Below, piece by piece: positions 1 to 4,982 of a DNA stretch of 5,401 bases. The stretch is from an uncultured Ruminococcus sp. (GTDB lineage Bacteria > Bacillota > Clostridia > Oscillospirales > Ruminococcaceae): contig CAMWJT010000098.1 of assembly GCA_947174625.1 (NCBI GenBank), positions 1 through 5,401 of the forward strand, given 5' to 3'. Under the pieces are notes generated by a model that saw nothing but the letters and a program-made list of their open reading frames with translations, did not search any database and was not told the DNA's origin. Made by a program: the position numbers and the translations under genes. The number at the start of each line of letters is the position of its first letter. The stretch's first letter is position 1.

Positions 1-44
1 ATTCAAGGCAGACAGCGGATAATTCCGCTGTTTCTGCTTTGAAT
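1..44. repeat. Long imperfect hairpin at the window edge
   Basis: Bases 1-12 pair with 33-44 (11 Watson-Crick pairs plus one G-T) and bases 13-19 (CAGCGGA) pair with 24-30 (TCCGCTG). The loop is TAAT and there is a 2-base bulge at 31-32, giving a 19-bp stem. The G-T pair is a wobble in + strand RNA and an A-C mismatch in - strand RNA. It lies just beyond the end of the leftward operon. It could be part of a terminator, but what follows it in the leftward direction is outside the window, so no U-tract can be checked. The stem may also continue beyond base 1. Confidence 0.6.
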
Positions 45-53
45 TTGAATTTT

Positions 54-71
54 GCCAGTACCCCTACTGGC
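54..71 (+). terminator. Perfect 7-bp hairpin with CCCC loop; possible weak + strand terminator
   Basis: GCCAGTA (54-60) and TACTGGC (65-71) form a perfect stem around CCCC. On the + strand it is followed by TATTTTT (72-78), the order expected of an intrinsic terminator. On the - strand, the direction of the operon, it is followed by AAAATTC, so it would not terminate leftward transcripts by the usual mechanism. It may block antisense or incoming rightward transcription, or act as a structural element with the neighbouring 1-44 hairpin. The stem is certain; the function is a guess. Confidence 0.4.
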
Positions 72-96
72 TATTTTTCCCAATCATACACAAAAA

Positions 97-963
97 CTAT
101 TCCGTTGCAGTCATCATCAGCTGTTCCCCGTCTGGATGATTTCCGTTCATAATTCTATCTGTCAGGGATTTTGCTCTGCCAGTATTGTTTTTTACATCGA
201 ACCAGTCAAAAATACTGCTGTGTCCGTCCATAATGCTGCCGTAAATGCCATAGAAATCATTCAATTCCTGCATGGTCAGATCCTTGAGAGAATGTCCGAG
301 CCTGTTCTCAATGGCTGCAAGATTCACGCCAAGTCTGGCAAATACTGTTTCCGTTTCTGCAATCTGCTCCGATGTCGGTTTTTCCTGGTTGCCTGTCAGT
401 GTCTGATGACACGCCGCAATCGCCGCTTCCACCAGATCCGGCGGCAGTACAGCAAGGATTCTCGCACGAAGTCTGCGTCCTGCCATATTGGCATTATTTT
501 CATAAATATCACGCTGTGTTGTCAGCTTTTGTTTGCCTTGTGCGGTATCTCTAGCATGTTCCACAACGAAAGTCTGTGAACTGATCAGATTATTTTCCAT
601 GTCCCAACAGTAAGCCATCATCTCACTTTCACCGTCTTTCTGCGATAATTCCTTGATGCCATAATCCAGATTGCCCCAGCATCTGGCAAGTTCTTCTGCA
701 AGACGAATCGATGCGCCGGAAACAATATTGTTTTTTCCACGTGGATAGCTGTACAATGCTTTCTCAGCAAATGTAGGACGACTGCAAGCCGTCATGGCTT
801 TTTCGTAGGCTTCTGCTTCATTGCGTGGAAAACGCTTTGCAAGCAGGATTTTGCTCTGTGCTTCTGCCACTGCACGACTGCTTTCGATCGTAACAGCACC
901 TGCATGCAGACTGTTTTTCTGTCCAGCAAACGGATTTTGCTGTGCTACCTGATTTTCATTCAT
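97..963 (-). CDS. Phage conserved protein, probable single-strand DNA annealing protein (recombinase)
   Basis: This 288-aa protein starts at an ATG 8 nt after an AAGGAG site (972-977). The start lies inside the last codons of the nuclease gene (8-bp overlap), so translation is probably coupled. Recognisable stretches are YSYPRG (71-76), the helix GASIRLAEELARCWGN (83-98), an acidic core with YCWDMENN (118-125), and the basic helix RRLRARILAVLP (163-174). A short C-terminal helical domain follows (about 204-250), like the helical tails of phage annealing proteins. From memory, proteins with this YSYPRG...SIRLAEE...RRLRARIL pattern are common in phages and often lack a name. The annealing role is inferred from this pattern and from the RecE-like nuclease directly upstream, since nuclease/annealing pairs (RecE/RecT, Red alpha/beta) are usually adjacent. 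I cannot place it in a named annealing family. Confidence 0.75.
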   Translation of the reverse strand: MNENQVAQQNPFAGQKNSLHAGAVTIESSRAVAEAQSKILLAKRFPRNEAEAYEKAMTACSRPTFAEKALYSYPRGKNNIVSGASIRLAEELARCWGNLDYGIKELSQKDGESEMMAYCWDMENNLISSQTFVVEHARDTAQGKQKLTTQRDIYENNANMAGRRLRARILAVLPPDLVEAAIAACHQTLTGNQEKPTSEQIAETETVFARLGVNLAAIENRLGHSLKDLTMQELNDFYGIYGSIMDGHSSIFDWFDVKNNTGRAKSLTDRIMNGNHPDGEQLMMTATE

Positions 964-1771
964 ATGACATTCTCCTTACTACCCAGTCGGGCAATGATAA
1001 ATTGTGAATTTCCGGCATTTTTTCGTAATCATACCAGATGCCGGACTGCATGCAGTCCTTGTAGACTGCAAGATTTTTTCTGGCTTCCTGTTCGCCAAGC
1101 TGAAACATCATGTCATCAGCAGCAAACACACAGACGGAATACGGCGGATCTTTCTCAACAGCAATAAATACAAAATCCTGTGCATCAATGCCATTCTGGC
1201 GCAATCCATGCAGATACCACCAAGCCTGCACATGATACCGGAAATCATAGCTGTGCTTTGTGAAAAATTCCGGTGAAGCATTCAGCGTTGTTTTCAGATC
1301 CAGTACAATGCCATCATGCCGAAGATAATCCGGACGGCACTTGCAGGAAATGTCCTGTTCATTCCAGAAAAATGACTGTTCTGCCTGTCCATTCTGCAAT
1401 AACTTTCCGGCAACCGGATGCTGTTTTACAGCATCCGCCATTGCCTTTGCCTGTTCCGACATATCTTGTGTGACAATCGTCAGACCTTGTGCTTTCGTTT
1501 CAAATGCAGTCCATGCTTCCTTTCCGGCTTTGGTACGCTTGTCACACGCCGGAGCAACTACAAATTCCGCATCAAAGTCAGACGGTTCCAGGATCAGCTT
1601 ATGCACGACAGAACCCAACAGCATTGCCGGAGTCTGCGTCTTTTCATGTGCCTTACAATACCTGTAATAGGCAGGACTTCTCTGGATCAGATCCAGATCT
1701 GATTTAGAAATTGCCGGATGCTGATGATATTCTGCATTTGTCATTACTTTTGCAGAAGTTTTATTAATCAT
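956..1771 (-). CDS. RecE-like PD-(D/E)XK exonuclease of phage recombination module
   Basis: A 271-aa nuclease expected to resect double-stranded DNA ends to give single strands for its annealing partner. The N-terminal ISKSDLDLIQRSP (21-33) is typical of phage PD-(D/E)XK proteins of the RecE C-terminal type. Next come GSVVHKLILEP (53-63) with a conserved His57, Glu131, then the catalytic pattern CRPD148 followed ten residues on by D158-L-K160 (DLKTT). A RecB-type Q182AWWY186 motif and VEKDPPYSV (205-213) follow. All expected catalytic residues are present. The open frame extends further upstream to 1858, but only the ATG at 1771 has an SD (AAGGAG at 1782-1787, 10 nt away). It overlaps the stop of the zinc-protein gene by 8 bp and the start of the next gene by 8 bp. 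The family is sure; exonuclease polarity and processivity are not visible. Confidence 0.9.
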   Translation of the reverse strand: MINKTSAKVMTNAEYHQHPAISKSDLDLIQRSPAYYRYCKAHEKTQTPAMLLGSVVHKLILEPSDFDAEFVVAPACDKRTKAGKEAWTAFETKAQGLTIVTQDMSEQAKAMADAVKQHPVAGKLLQNGQAEQSFFWNEQDISCKCRPDYLRHDGIVLDLKTTLNASPEFFTKHSYDFRYHVQAWWYLHGLRQNGIDAQDFVFIAVEKDPPYSVCVFAADDMMFQLGEQEARKNLAVYKDCMQSGIWYDYEKMPEIHNLSLPDWVVRRMSYE

Positions 1772-2105
1772 CAAAATAACTCTCCTTTTCGAAACAATCC
1801 TCCACATTCTCTTGTGGCACTTCTTGTAAAACGCAGTCCTCGCAGAGATCCTTCCCATTCAGAAGCCACATAGTTCTTTCTTCAAAGTGTTTCCCGCATC
1901 TGTCACAGTCAAACACCATGTTCTCCTCGTGTGGGATATTCTCCAGAATGCAGGCTTCACAGAAATCCTGTTCATCCTGAAAATACACCTTTTCTTCAAT
2001 TAGTGTCCAACAATCGTCGCAGTAGAACACCTGATAATCTCCTTTCCGTCCGCATCCCAGACACGTGTCACATCCGTTGCAGGCGTTTTCTATTCTGGTT
2101 GCCAT
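1764..2105 (-). CDS. Small cysteine-rich zinc-binding-type protein with duplicated CxxC module
   Basis: This 113-aa protein has 13 cysteines. Two copies of one module can be aligned: Cys29-x2-Cys32-x16-Cys49-x2-Cys52, and Cys67-x2-Cys70-x17-Cys88-x2-Cys91. Shared residues include EE after the first pair, C-E-x-C at the second, and an I/V-P-x-E-N tail. The pattern is LIM or treble-clef-like and suggests two structural zinc sites. The N-terminus adds CNGCDTCLGC (9-18), four cysteines in a CxxC ladder that may form a further zinc ribbon with Cys29/Cys32. No catalytic motif is visible. The start is an ATG with AGAGAGGA 10 nt upstream. Its stop overlaps the nuclease start by 8 bp, so it is probably co-translated with the recombination module. 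I do not recognise a named family; a nucleic-acid or protein-binding accessory role is a guess. Confidence 0.8.
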   Translation of the reverse strand: MATRIENACNGCDTCLGCGRKGDYQVFYCDDCWTLIEEKVYFQDEQDFCEACILENIPHEENMVFDCDRCGKHFEERTMWLLNGKDLCEDCVLQEVPQENVEDCFEKESYFDD

Positions 2106-2154
2106 CTTGACAAATTCCTCTCTTTCTGATAAAATAAAATTGGATTTCTTTTAG

Positions 2155-2188
2155 TTCCCCCTACCTGACAACAGTCAGGCAAGGGGAA
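2155..2188. terminator. Strong 15-bp hairpin; + strand terminator-like, or structured - strand leader
   Basis: TTCCCC (2155-2160) pairs with GGGGAA (2183-2188) and CCTGAC (2164-2169) with GTCAGG (2174-2179), around a 4-nt loop AACA. Between the two stems lie CTA and CAA. In - strand RNA these read UUG and UAG and pair as U-G, U-A, G-U, giving a continuous 15-bp stem. In + strand RNA they give two C-A/A-C mismatches. Yet the only U-tract (TTTTTT, 2189-2194) follows on the + strand, the order of an intrinsic terminator against the operon. It may stop antisense transcription, or act as an RNA element upstream of the zinc-protein gene. Confidence 0.6.
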
Positions 2189-2230
2189 TTTTTTATAGCA
2201 GACTTCCGAAATTGTGTTCTATCTGATTCA

Positions 2231-2236
2231 CCTCCT
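2231..2236 (-). promoter_or_regulatory. Orphan Shine-Dalgarno sequence without a usable start codon
   Basis: A perfect AGGAGG followed by TGA lies just after the stop of the 239-aa gene (stop codon at 2238-2240). No ATG, GTG or TTG follows at a normal 5-12 nt distance; only a rare ATA is found at 8 nt. A GTG overlaps the SD itself and would open a 12-residue frame to 2193, too close to be served by this SD. It may be the remnant of a deleted gene, or a ribosome landing site. Confidence 0.5.
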
Positions 2237-2237
2237 C

Positions 2238-2957
2238 TCACTCGACCCAGAATCTGTCGGGCAAAGTATGAATCAAACTGTCCAGTTCCTCTGTCGCCCT
2301 GTGGTAGGGATAAAAATTTTCAGCATTTGCATCCCGATACAGCCTTTCAATATCCTTGATAATCTGCAAAAAGGATGTGTTCTCGTCACGCAGGATGTCA
2401 ATCGTTGCGCTTAAATAGTCATACTGTTGGCATAAATCCAGATAGGCAAATGCGATCCCCATACACTGCCCGATCCGGGCAATCATTTCTTTCTTTGTCA
2501 GACGCATAAGACGTTGACCGGCTTCTGTCACTGCCAGTGATGCGTCATATTGTGTTAGACTGAAATAATCTTCTTCACACATGTCAAAACCGATTACATT
2601 GTAACGGTTGCCAATTAACCCGGTCGTGCAGTCATCAAATTCCTGTGCTGAAATTTCGCTGTCATAGATTTCACGCATCAATGTTTCGCATTTACTTTCC
2701 ATATCAGAAAACAGCATTTTGAACTCCCAGAGGGTTTCTTCATTGCCGTCCATTGCAGACAGCAAAATTTCTTCGTCCTCACTCATCCAGTGAATGTCAG
2801 CACAAACTTCGCTGATTTCTTCCAGCTCCACCATCATCAACTTCAATTCCAGCCGTTCCAGTGCCGGTTTTTTGTACCGAAGATTCCGGGAACGTTCTTC
2901 TTTAGACGGTATGTAGTCAATCAATTCGCCTTTTTCATTTATGATCCGTTGTCCCAT
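2238..2957 (-). CDS. Conserved phage protein of unknown function, 239 aa
   Basis: An acidic, mostly helical protein with no catalytic motif, signal peptide or membrane segment. The N-terminal third (about 34-75) is a run of Glu/Leu-rich helices likely to form a coiled coil. The middle has the distinctive stretch TTGLIGNRYNVIGFD (111-125) followed by EEDYFSLTQYDASLA (128-142). The C-terminal half is helical with MRLTKKEM (151-158) and DILRDENTS (187-195), ending in LPDRFWVE. It looks to me like an unnamed family seen in phages of gut Clostridia, but this is from memory only. The start is an ATG with AAAGGAG (2967-2973) 9 nt upstream, and that SD spans the stop of the preceding gene. The gene sits with two other unnamed genes directly after the switch genes, a place where phages often carry early host-takeover or anti-defence proteins. 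Confidence 0.8.
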   Translation of the reverse strand: MGQRIINEKGELIDYIPSKEERSRNLRYKKPALERLELKLMMVELEEISEVCADIHWMSEDEEILLSAMDGNEETLWEFKMLFSDMESKCETLMREIYDSEISAQEFDDCTTGLIGNRYNVIGFDMCEEDYFSLTQYDASLAVTEAGQRLMRLTKKEMIARIGQCMGIAFAYLDLCQQYDYLSATIDILRDENTSFLQIIKDIERLYRDANAENFYPYHRATEELDSLIHTLPDRFWVE

Positions 2958-2962
2958 GTAGG

Positions 2963-3172
2963 TTATCTCCTTTCTTCCATAGTTACAGCACCGTGAAACG
3001 GTCTGAAACCCAGCATATTTTCATCCCACAGCAGGATCATCAGATCGCACTCTCCGTCTGTCTCAGCCATCCAGATGCGCCAGGCTTTCCGGATCTCCCT
3101 CAGGGTGTCGCATTCAGCGACAACCCCGTAGCGTTCGTAGAAATCATACAGGCAATATTTCTTGTGTGTCAT
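2963..3172 (-). CDS. Small phage protein of unknown function, 69 aa
   Basis: Not recognised. The 69-residue product begins MTHKKYCLYDFYERYG, has a central amphipathic helix REIRKAWRIWMAE (25-37), and then a short hydrophobic, strand-like stretch CDLMILLWDE (42-51). This could be a small alpha/beta fold. A GTG three codons upstream (3181) is possible, but the ATG at 3172 stands 8 nt after GGGGG (3181-3185) and is preferred. It lies 15 bp after the 182-aa gene and 5 bp before the 239-aa gene, so it belongs to the same leftward transcript. Its good SD and snug fit between neighbours support it as a real gene. Confidence 0.7.
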   Translation of the reverse strand: MTHKKYCLYDFYERYGVVAECDTLREIRKAWRIWMAETDGECDLMILLWDENMLGFRPFHGAVTMEERR

Positions 3173-3187
3173 GCAGTTCACCCCCTT

Positions 3188-3736
3188 TCAGCAATCATAT
3201 GGGATCAGCTCGCCGTTGACAAGCTCCCACTGTCTGTCGGCGCAGTCGAAACGGATGTAATTGCAGTCAGAAGTGTCATAGACCGAATCTCGTTGGAATT
3301 TCCTTTTTATACGGCAATTGCCGTATTTGTTGCGCTCAAATTCTTCTGCTTCGTGCCGGATTCTGATTTTTTCCGGCATCAGTCCAAATGTGATGGACAG
3401 AATCTTCACAGCGGTTTCATCAGACACGGTTTGATATTTTGCAAACATTTCCGTGTATTCTTCCTGATCCAGGTATGTGCCAAGCTCTGCACAGTATTTC
3501 CATTTCAGTTCTGCGTCCAAGTCGATCTGGAGTCTTTCAATTTTTGTCTCCTGCCGGAATACTTCCTCATCCGCAATTACCTGGATCTTCTCGGCAATGC
3601 CGCCGATATTCAGTCTGTACCGTCGGCAGAATTCTGCCTTGTCCTGCTCTGAATCCATGTACTCCTGTTCAATTGCCCTGTACAGGATCATTGACGGATA
3701 GATTCCCGTCAATTCTGTAAATTCTTCTCTCGTCAT
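3188..3736 (-). CDS. Phage protein of unknown function, 182 aa, MTREEF-type
   Basis: The N-terminus MTREEFTELTGIYPS, followed by YRAIEQEYMDSEQDKAEFCRRY (19-40), resembles a common unnamed family of gut Firmicutes phages (from memory). Residues 46-80 form a charged helix, probably coiled coil, and 80-130 is mainly helical. The C-terminal part (about 141-182) is richer in strands, basic and aromatic residues, with SDCNYIRFDC and RQWELVNGE. No catalytic motif is seen. The frame stays open upstream to a GTG at 3814, which would overlap the ORF6N gene by 4 bp. I prefer the ATG at 3736 because it has GAGAGG (3749-3754) 12 nt upstream, matches the family-like start, and leaves the hairpin at 3782-3805 in non-coding DNA. 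The longer 208-aa form cannot be ruled out. Confidence 0.75.
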   Translation of the reverse strand: MTREEFTELTGIYPSMILYRAIEQEYMDSEQDKAEFCRRYRLNIGGIAEKIQVIADEEVFRQETKIERLQIDLDAELKWKYCAELGTYLDQEEYTEMFAKYQTVSDETAVKILSITFGLMPEKIRIRHEAEEFERNKYGNCRIKRKFQRDSVYDTSDCNYIRFDCADRQWELVNGELIPYDC

Positions 3737-3781
3737 TTCTTGTAAATACCTCTCTTTTTGATTTAGTGTTCTGGCTTGTCC

Positions 3782-3805
3782 GCCAAGCCCTTTGCAGGGC
3801 TTAGC
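3782..3805 (-). other. Intergenic hairpin between the ORF6N gene and the 182-aa gene
   Basis: In - strand RNA, GCUAAGCCC pairs with GGGCUUGGC around a 6-nt loop UGCAAA: nine pairs, one a G-U wobble. On the + strand that wobble becomes a C-A mismatch, so the structure fits the leftward transcript better. No U-tract follows, so it is not a standard terminator. It may tune expression or RNA processing between the two genes. Confidence 0.5.
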
Positions 3806-3810
3806 AAACG

Positions 3811-4572
3811 TCACCCGATATATTTAGCGGCAAATTCTCTGACAATTGCCACATAAATAGCAATCAGTTTCTTGTCCTGTGCAATCACGTCCAGTTTGTT
3901 GAGACGGTCTATATATGTTTCTGTCGCACCACGATCCCACATCCGTTCACGGAGATGTTCAAGCCGTGTGTCCAAATGTACACCGCCCCGGATGTCCACT
4001 TCATCATAAATGTCAAGATAAAGTTCGCTAATCGGATATTCAGCATCTGCGGCAATTCGGTTGACAAGCTTGTTCATGGCAGGTCTCCAGTCGTCGCTTA
4101 CTGGTTGCATCACCTCACGCATGTCGTCAATACGCTGATTTGTGGATCTGACAGCGGTTTCAAGCTGTTTCTGTCTTTGCTCCATCTGGATCATGAACTG
4201 CAACTGTGGAGACAATGCAGAGTAGTCAGGTTCTTTCTTCTGGAAGTAGTTTTCGACCAGGAAATCATAGACTTCCCAAGCCTTGTCGGTGTTCAGGCTC
4301 TTTGCGTGGAGCAGTGCGCCTTTTTCTGTCCAGAGGTAAAGTGTGCGGATTTTGTTTGTATTTTGCAATCCGCAATTTGCGGAGTGCAAAAATTCTTTGA
4401 GTTCATCACCTGTAAGGCAATAGAAATGTTTGCCTTCCGTGTAGTGATCACTGTTGCGGTTGAAGTTTTCAGTGATACGCTTTTCAGTTGTTTCATAGCT
4501 TTCCGCAAGCTGTGCTGTCGTGAGAACTCTTTTGCCCTCGTTCTCAATTGGGGTAATGTTGAATGTTTCCAT
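3811..4572 (-). CDS. ORF6N/ORF6C-domain phage protein (antirepressor-type regulator)
   Basis: A 253-aa protein with two phage regulator domains. Residues about 6-108 match ORF6N: IENEGKRVLTTAQLAESY (9-26), KRITENFNRN (31-40), YTEGKHFYCLTGDELK (44-59), LYLWTEKGALLHAKSLNT (78-95) and the ending AWEVYDFLVENYF. A polar helical linker (about 121-155, Gln-rich) follows, then an ORF6C-like domain (about 156-253) with TRLEHLRERM, LNKLDVIAQDKKLIAIYVAIVREF. Proteins of this type bind DNA or other regulators and often act as antirepressors that favour lytic growth; that role is inferred here. The start is an ATG 10 nt after a perfect AGGAGG (4583-4588). It lies 18 bp after the Cro-like gene in the leftward operon, the usual place for such a regulator. 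Confidence 0.9.
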   Translation of the reverse strand: METFNITPIENEGKRVLTTAQLAESYETTEKRITENFNRNSDHYTEGKHFYCLTGDELKEFLHSANCGLQNTNKIRTLYLWTEKGALLHAKSLNTDKAWEVYDFLVENYFQKKEPDYSALSPQLQFMIQMEQRQKQLETAVRSTNQRIDDMREVMQPVSDDWRPAMNKLVNRIAADAEYPISELYLDIYDEVDIRGGVHLDTRLEHLRERMWDRGATETYIDRLNKLDVIAQDKKLIAIYVAIVREFAAKYIG

Positions 4573-4590
4573 TTTCAGTTTTCCTCCTGA

Positions 4591-4821
4591 TTAATTGTTT
4601 GTGGTCTCATTTGTGCCAGTTTTTGCAAGATCATACTTAAGCATTGCATCGCAAGTTGTACCAAGTTTTTCTGCAATTGCAAGAAGCGTGTACGGCTGTG
4701 GCATTTTCTTACCGCTTTCATAGTCGTAGATCATCTGCCGCACTACACCAGCCGCCGCAGCCAGTTCCGAAACGGAAACACCCTGTTTTTTTCTGAGATA
4801 TGCAATATTTCTTTCAAGCAT
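4591..4821 (-). CDS. Small XRE-family helix-turn-helix protein, Cro-like
   Basis: A 76-aa DNA-binding protein, little more than one HTH domain (about 3-60). It starts MLERNIAYLRKKQG; the helix-turn-helix is SVSELAAAAGVVRQMIYDYESG (16-37), with the typical YESGKKMPQPYTLLAIAEKLG extension. The tail is short and Thr/Asn-rich, with no protease or dimerisation domain. The start is fixed by AGAGGTG (4827-4833), 7 nt from AGAGG to the ATG at 4821; the frame is open further upstream but those codons contain the SD itself. As first gene of the leftward operon, opposite a divergent XRE repressor, it is the natural Cro counterpart, expected to bind the operators at 4924-5023 and shift the switch to lytic growth. 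The function is by analogy; the fold is sure. Confidence 0.9.
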   Translation of the reverse strand: MLERNIAYLRKKQGVSVSELAAAAGVVRQMIYDYESGKKMPQPYTLLAIAEKLGTTCDAMLKYDLAKTGTNETTNN

Positions 4822-4881
4822 GGTATCACCTCTTTTCATATTCTTGTATTCTGTTTTCAAGATCAATTTTTCACAAACCTA

Positions 4882-4910
4882 TTGACTTTTACCGAAATTT
4901 GTGTTACAAT
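4882..4910 (+). promoter_or_regulatory. Rightward sigma-A-type promoter for the repressor
   Basis: TTGACT (4882-4887), a 17-bp spacer and TACAAT (4905-4910), with an extended TGT before the -10. The predicted start is near 4917, leaving a leader of about 145 nt before the ATG at 5061. I see no better -10/-35 pair closer to that gene. It would transcribe towards and through the leftward promoter. A half-site AACCTA (4876-4881) touches the -35, and operator 3 lies just after the start point. Confidence 0.7.
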
Positions 4911-4923
4911 AAAACTAAGCATA

Positions 4924-4937
4924 AACCACTTTCGGTT
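4924..4937. promoter_or_regulatory. Operator-like palindrome O3 (AACC-N6-GGTT)
   Basis: AACCACTTTCGGTT has the same 4-6-4 layout as the two sites on the leftward promoter. It sits at about +8 to +21 of the predicted rightward transcript, where a bound protein would block that promoter. It is the least similar in the centre of the three and stands 66 bp from O2. Confidence 0.5.
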
Positions 4938-4954
4938 TTGTTTTTTGGTTTGTT

Positions 4955-4976
4955 TGTAAGCCATGTTTGGCTTACA
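4955..4976. repeat. 8-bp hairpin at the predicted 5' end of the leftward transcript
   Basis: TGTAAGCC (4955-4962) and GGCTTACA (4969-4976) form a perfect stem around ATGTTT. The predicted leftward start is near 4976, so the first bases of that RNA would fold into this stem, an arrangement known to protect 5' ends. On the + strand it is followed by GGTGTTATT, not a U-tract, so it is not a convincing terminator. Confidence 0.6.
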
Positions 4977-4982
4977 GGTGTT

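Larger units (their letters stand above)
2106..2237. other. 132-bp non-coding gap inside the leftward operon
   Basis: This is the longest gap between genes in the leftward operon, whose other genes overlap or nearly touch. It holds an orphan Shine-Dalgarno sequence at 2231-2236 and a strong hairpin at 2155-2188. No convincing leftward promoter is visible. A TATAAA-like box stands near 2192-2197 (- strand) but has no matching -35 at 16-18 bp. The gap may divide the operon into an early regulatory part and a recombination part, or mark the place where a gene was lost. Confidence 0.6.

Noticed and set aside
52..579. 175-codon open frame on the + strand
   Set aside because: It lies opposite the 288-aa phage gene, has no ribosome binding site and no recognisable protein pattern; it is a shadow of the real gene.
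1772..1858. Longer N-terminus for the nuclease (29 more residues)
   Set aside because: It would overlap the zinc-protein gene by about 95 bp, has no SD, and the extra residues do not look like the family; the ATG at 1771 has a good SD.
2106..2237. Internal leftward promoter before the zinc-protein gene
   Set aside because: A TATAAA-like -10 is present on the - strand but the hexamer 17 bp upstream matches TTGACA at only about three of six positions.
2588..2609. Inverted repeat AACCG...CGGTT resembling the operators
   Set aside because: It has a 12-bp centre instead of 6, and lies within the 239-aa gene; probably coincidence of coding sequence.
2993..3652. 219-codon open frame on the + strand
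   Set aside because: It runs opposite two well-supported leftward genes, with no SD and a low-complexity hydrophobic/Cys-rich product; shadow frame.
3955..4590. 211-codon open frame on the + strand
   Set aside because: It lies opposite the clear ORF6N/ORF6C gene and has no family features.
4822..4866. Longer N-terminus for the Cro-like protein
   Set aside because: The added codons contain the SD (AGAGGTG) of the ATG at 4821, and the HTH domain begins normally from that ATG.
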